A stretch of 8,534 nucleotides of DNA from contig CAMYXG010000048.1 in assembly GCA_947303225.1 (NCBI GenBank), positions 1 to 8,534 of the forward strand, read 5' to 3'. This stretch comes from an uncultured Caryophanales bacterium. GTDB taxonomy: Bacteria > Bacillota_I > Bacilli_A > RF39 > UBA660. How positions within the stretch are numbered: position 1 is the first letter of the stretch; every line of letters begins with the position of its first letter. This document shows positions 5,291 to 8,534 of this stretch, in pieces. The notes under the pieces are model-generated. The model saw nothing but the letters and a program-made list of their open reading frames with translations, did no database searches and was not told the DNA's origin. The translations under genes were made by a program, and so were the position numbers.

Positions 5291-6037
5291 ATGAAAAATC
5301 TATTAGAAATAAAAAATTTACATACAATAGCAGAAGATGATCATGATAAAAAAATATTAAAGGGATTAAATCTAAAAATAAAAAAAGGAGAAATCCATGT
5401 CATTATGGGACCAAATGGTTCAGGAAAAAGTACTTTAGCAAATACCATTTTCTCATCTCCTAGATACATTGTAACAGAAGGAAGTATTTCATTAGATGGA
5501 GAAGATATCACAAAACTAGCTACCAATGAAATTGCAAAAAAAGGAGTATTTATGTCTTTTCAAACTCCAGAAGAAATACCAGGAGTATCTCTTGCTCAAT
5601 TCTTAAAGACAACGAAACAGAGTATTACAGGAGAAAAAATTAATTTAATGAGTTTTATTAAAGAAATAGATAAGTATACAAAAGAATTAAATATGAAAGA
5701 AGAATATACTTCTCGTGAATTTAATGTTGGATTCTCAGGAGGAGAAAAGAAAAAGAATGAAATTCTTCAAATGCTTCTTTTAAATCCTAAACTAGCTATT
5801 CTTGATGAAACAGATTCTGGTCTTGATGTAGATGCCATAAAAACAGTATCAAAAGGAATCAATCTTTATAAAAATGATGAGAATGCTGTACTAATCATTA
5901 CTCATTCTACAAAAATATTAAAGGGACTAAAAGTTGATAAAGTTCATATTTTAGTAGATGGAAAAATAGTAAAAACAGGAGATTCTTCTCTTGCCCAAGA
6001 AATAGAAGAAAATGGTTATAAAGAATTCTTAAAGTAG
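5291..6037 (+). CDS. sufC: SufC, ABC-type ATPase of the SUF Fe-S assembly complex
   Basis: The product has 248 residues, the usual length. It is the cytosolic ATPase that binds SufB and SufD and drives the conformational changes needed for cluster assembly on the scaffold. Visible motifs: Walker A GPNGSGKST (40-48), Q-loop FQTPEEIPGVS (90-100), signature FSGGEKKK (148-155), Walker B LAILDE (168-173) with catalytic E173, D-loop SGLD (176-179) and switch H205. QTPEEIPGVS and NVGFSGGEKKKNEILQ are typical of SufC rather than of transporters, and no permease gene is adjacent. GAAAGGA (5276-5282), inside the end of the regulator gene, is the ribosome binding site. All ATPase residues are intact. 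Confidence 0.97.
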   Translation: MKNLLEIKNLHTIAEDDHDKKILKGLNLKIKKGEIHVIMGPNGSGKSTLANTIFSSPRYIVTEGSISLDGEDITKLATNEIAKKGVFMSFQTPEEIPGVSLAQFLKTTKQSITGEKINLMSFIKEIDKYTKELNMKEEYTSREFNVGFSGGEKKKNEILQMLLLNPKLAILDETDSGLDVDAIKTVSKGINLYKNDENAVLIITHSTKILKGLKVDKVHILVDGKIVKTGDSSLAQEIEENGYKEFLK

Positions 6038-6045
6038 GTGAAGTT

Positions 6046-7455
6046 ATGTCAAAGACAAATGTAGAAGAATACATAGATAATAAAACTAGAAACATTTATA
6101 ATGAAAAAACAGAGAATAAATCTATTAAGAAGGAATATGGCTTAACAAAAGGTATCATAGAAAAAATATCAAAAGAAAAGAAAGAACCAAAATGGGTATT
6201 AGATATTCGTCTAAAAGCATTAGATACTTACTATAAATTAGAGAATCCAGACTGGGGACCAGACATAAGTTATCTACATATAGAAGATATTGCTACTTAC
6301 GTAAAACCAGTAGATAAAGAAGTAAGAAAATGGGAAGATGTTCCAGAAGATATTCGAAATGTTTTCGATAAACTAGGAATTCCAGAAGCAGAAAAAACTT
6401 CTCTTGCAGGAAGTGGAGCTCAATTTGATTCTGAAACAGTCTATCATAATCTTACTAATGATTTAAAGGAAAAAGGAATTATTTATACTTCTTTTGATGA
6501 AGCATTAAGAGAATATCCAAATCTTGTAAAAGAATACTTTACTAAAGCAGTACCAATTCATGATCATAAATATATTGCTCTTCATTATGCTTTATTCGCT
6601 GGAGGAAGCTTTGTTTATATTCCAAAAAATACAAAACTAGATAGACCTCTTCAAAGTTACTTTCGGCTTAATGCTCCAGGTGCAGGACAATTTGAACATA
6701 CGTTGATTGTAGTAGAAGAAGGATCAGAACTTCAATTTATTGAAGGATGTTCCGCTCCTGGATATAATGAATTAAATCTTCATGCAGGATGTGTAGAATT
6801 ATTTGTAAAAAAGAATGCATACTTGAGATTTTCAACCATTGAAAATTGGTCTAAAAACATGTTAAATTTAAATACTAAAAAATGTTTTGTAGAAGAAAAT
6901 GGAAAAATAGAATGGATTATGGGATCATTTGGTTCAAAAGTATCTATGTTATATCCTTTAAGTGTATTAAATGGAGAAGGAGCAAGTTGTGAATTCACTA
7001 ATATTTCATTTGCTGGAAAAGGACAAAATCTAGATACTGGATTAAAGTTAATTCATAATGCTCCAAGAACAACATCAGTAGTAAACTCTAAATCCATTTC
7101 TAAAGATGGTGGAATCTGTACTTTTAGAAGTAATGCTTGGGTAAAAAAACAGGCAAAAGGCTCAAAACTATCAATATCTTGTGAATCTCTAATGATGGAC
7201 AGTATTTCAAGAAGTGATACTATTCCGGTAGATACCATAGAAACTGATGATGTAGAATTTGCTCATGAAGCAACAGTAGGTAAAATCAGTGATGAAGCAA
7301 TCTATTATTTAATGACAAGGGGACTAAGCGAAAGTGAAGCAAAAGCATTAATTGTACAAGGATTTGCTGAACCAATCGCAGCATCATTCCCAGTAGAATA
7401 TGCTGTAGAAATGAATCGTTTAATCGGATTAGAACTAGAAGGGACGATAGGATAA
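6046..7455 (+). CDS. sufB: SufB, scaffold subunit of the SUF Fe-S assembly complex
   Basis: The product has 469 residues, the normal length for a Gram-positive SufB. With SufC and SufD it forms the SufBC2D complex on which nascent Fe-S clusters are assembled. An N-terminal helical region (about 1-165) with WGPDISYLHIEDI (70-82) precedes a parallel beta-helix core and the C-terminal helical block with EFAHEATVGKISDEAIYYLM (404-423). FIEGCSAP contains C235, equivalent to the sulfur-accepting C254 of E. coli. SCESLMMD contains C379, equivalent to the cluster-related C405. The E. coli alignment was made by motif, not by computation. AGGTG (6036-6040) overlaps the sufC stop codon, which suggests translational coupling. 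No irregularity is seen. Confidence 0.97.
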   Translation: MSKTNVEEYIDNKTRNIYNEKTENKSIKKEYGLTKGIIEKISKEKKEPKWVLDIRLKALDTYYKLENPDWGPDISYLHIEDIATYVKPVDKEVRKWEDVPEDIRNVFDKLGIPEAEKTSLAGSGAQFDSETVYHNLTNDLKEKGIIYTSFDEALREYPNLVKEYFTKAVPIHDHKYIALHYALFAGGSFVYIPKNTKLDRPLQSYFRLNAPGAGQFEHTLIVVEEGSELQFIEGCSAPGYNELNLHAGCVELFVKKNAYLRFSTIENWSKNMLNLNTKKCFVEENGKIEWIMGSFGSKVSMLYPLSVLNGEGASCEFTNISFAGKGQNLDTGLKLIHNAPRTTSVVNSKSISKDGGICTFRSNAWVKKQAKGSKLSISCESLMMDSISRSDTIPVDTIETDDVEFAHEATVGKISDEAIYYLMTRGLSESEAKALIVQGFAEPIAASFPVEYAVEMNRLIGLELEGTIG

Positions 7456-7456
7456 T

Positions 7457-8497
7457 ATGAAATATCGATTAAATACATTAACACCAAAAACAACCAATCA
7501 TTTCAAAATCAATGACTTTGAAATAGAACTAGAAAAACAAAAAGTAAAAGAAATATCAAACTATCAAATAGATGGAAAAGAACTAGAAAAAATAAAAGTA
7601 AAAACAACCATCAAAGAAGAAAAACTAGATACAAAAATAGGCCTAGATTTTCCAAAATATTTAGAAATAAAAATAACAGTCCCAAAAAATACAGTTTTAA
7701 ATAATCCAATCCAATTAACTCATTCTTTTCAAAAAGAAGAACTTCTACCAACGAATATTATCATTCACTATGAAAAATCTTCTCAAGCAAACTTCATCAT
7801 AAAATCTGATTCAATGGATTCTAATACTCATTGGAACTATACAAAAGAAAGTATTAATTTAGAAGAAAACTCCAAAGGAAATATTACATATTGGAATAAT
7901 CTAAATCATAATAGTATCAATATGATTGCTTTTGAAGGAATAATAAAAGAAAACACTCAACTTACTCATAATCTAATCGATAATGGAGGAAATATAAGAG
8001 TATATAATGCTGATATCAATAATGAAGGATATCAAGCAAAAAATTACTTTCATATGATTTATATTGGAAAAGAAAACCAAAAGATTGATATGAATTATAA
8101 TTTCAAAAATATCAGTAAAAAGTCAATGAATAAACTTACAGTAGAAGGAGTATTATCTGATTATTCAGAAAAAAACTTTAGAGGAATCATAGATTTTAAA
8201 AAAGGATCAGTTGACTCCATTGGTGAAGAAAATGAAAACTGTGTATTATTATCAGATACCTGTAAATCAAGATCCTTACCAATGTTATTATGTGAAGAAG
8301 AAAATGTTGTAGGCTCTCATGGAGAATCATCTGGTAAAGTATCAAAAGATAAATTATTTTATTTAATGTCTAGAGGATTCTCTAAAAAAGAAGCAGAACG
8401 ATTTATTATAATGGCAAACTTTAATAACATCATAAAAGAAATACAAAATATACAATTACAAGAAGAAATAAAAGAAATAATTTCTAATTCAATTTAA
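7457..8497 (+). CDS. sufD: SufD, short form, partner of SufB
   Basis: The product has 346 residues and is homologous to SufB over the beta-helix and the C-terminal block. The segment FRGIIDFKKGSVDS (241-254), then SHGESSGKVSKDKLFYLMSR (287-306), matches the SufD C-terminal signature. H288 corresponds to H360 of E. coli SufD, which faces the SufB cysteine at the assembly site. The usual CSHGATxG reads GSHGESSG here. SufD proteins are more often about 420-435 residues; the missing part is mainly the N-terminal helical region. The reading frame is uninterrupted and the start lies 1 nt after the sufB stop with a weak AGGA (7449-7452), so the short form looks natural and translation is probably coupled to sufB. 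A second SufB-like paralogue is the alternative, but length and position favour SufD. Confidence 0.9.
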   Translation: MKYRLNTLTPKTTNHFKINDFEIELEKQKVKEISNYQIDGKELEKIKVKTTIKEEKLDTKIGLDFPKYLEIKITVPKNTVLNNPIQLTHSFQKEELLPTNIIIHYEKSSQANFIIKSDSMDSNTHWNYTKESINLEENSKGNITYWNNLNHNSINMIAFEGIIKENTQLTHNLIDNGGNIRVYNADINNEGYQAKNYFHMIYIGKENQKIDMNYNFKNISKKSMNKLTVEGVLSDYSEKNFRGIIDFKKGSVDSIGEENENCVLLSDTCKSRSLPMLLCEEENVVGSHGESSGKVSKDKLFYLMSRGFSKKEAERFIIMANFNNIIKEIQNIQLQEEIKEIISNSI

Positions 8498-8503
8498 AAA
8501 CTA

Positions 8504-8533
8504 TTGATTAAAAATAAAATAATAGTATATAAT
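8504..8533 (+). promoter_or_regulatory. Possible promoter at the right edge, after sufD
   Basis: TTGATT (8504-8509), an 18-bp spacer and a perfect TATAAT (8528-8533) form a promoter-like pair just after the sufD stop. No convincing terminator lies between, although ACTATT (8500-8505) and AATAGT (8521-8526) could pair weakly. It would start transcription outside the window. The background is nearly pure A/T, so chance is a real alternative. Confidence 0.35.
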
Positions 8534-8534
8534 A

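Noticed and set aside
5291..6037. ATPase of an ABC transporter
   Set aside because: No permease is nearby, the sequence has SufC-specific motifs, and sufB and sufD follow directly.
1..8534. Mobile element, tRNA or rRNA genes, or a toxin-antitoxin or defence system
   Set aside because: No transposase, integrase, terminal repeats, cloverleaf-like segment or defence enzyme motif could be found on either strand.

Overview
The window is AT-rich (roughly 30% GC by eye) with strong AGGAGG-type ribosome binding sites, short intergenic gaps and only TAA/TAG stops. Tryptophan is encoded by TGG and all frames read through in the standard bacterial code. Gene content and order (an Rrf2 regulator followed by sufC-sufB-sufD, an M29 aminopeptidase, a multi-PASTA membrane protein without a kinase, and a WXG100-like protein with a Ser/Gly/Asn linker) suggest a low-GC Bacillota. 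A gut-type Bacilli lineage close to the RF39/Mollicutes neighbourhood is possible. The lineage is an inference from style, not from a marker gene.

Left part (1-2597, + strand): the C-terminal tail of an unidentified protein ends in a 12-bp stem-loop terminator that overlaps its stop codon. A 241-bp gene-free stretch follows, with a second bulged hairpin, a possible promoter for a very short transcript, and a good promoter plus ribosome binding site for an M29-type metallo-aminopeptidase. Fifteen bases after it, a 298-residue protein begins with a WXG100-like helical N-terminus, a Ser/Gly/Asn-rich linker and a small C-terminal beta domain. The two probably share an mRNA that ends at a 13-bp bidirectional terminator.

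Middle part (2598-4724, - strand): a 708-residue membrane protein converges on that terminator. It has a charged cytoplasmic N-terminus, three transmembrane helices, six extracellular PASTA repeats, an Asn/Ser linker and a four-cysteine C-terminal module. It probably contacts the cell wall.

Right part (4725-8534, + strand): a 155-bp divergent intergenic region leads into an iron-sulfur cluster assembly operon. An IscR/Rrf2-type regulator is followed by sufC, sufB and a short sufD, with gaps of 3, 8 and 1 bases. SufB, SufC and SufD form the scaffold/ATPase complex that builds Fe-S clusters. The regulator carries three cysteines suited to sensing a [2Fe-2S] cluster. Two tandem operator-like dyads exactly 20 bp apart sit on the -35 box and inside the promoter spacer, which is what an autoregulated suf operon would show. 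The cysteine desulfurase (sufS) and sufU are not in the window. They could lie downstream, where a new promoter-like sequence appears at the very end.

The suf genes themselves are ordinary. The most interesting items are the tandem operator arrangement, the kinase-less PASTA protein with its unusual C-terminal module, and the WXG100-like/linker/beta-domain protein facing it.
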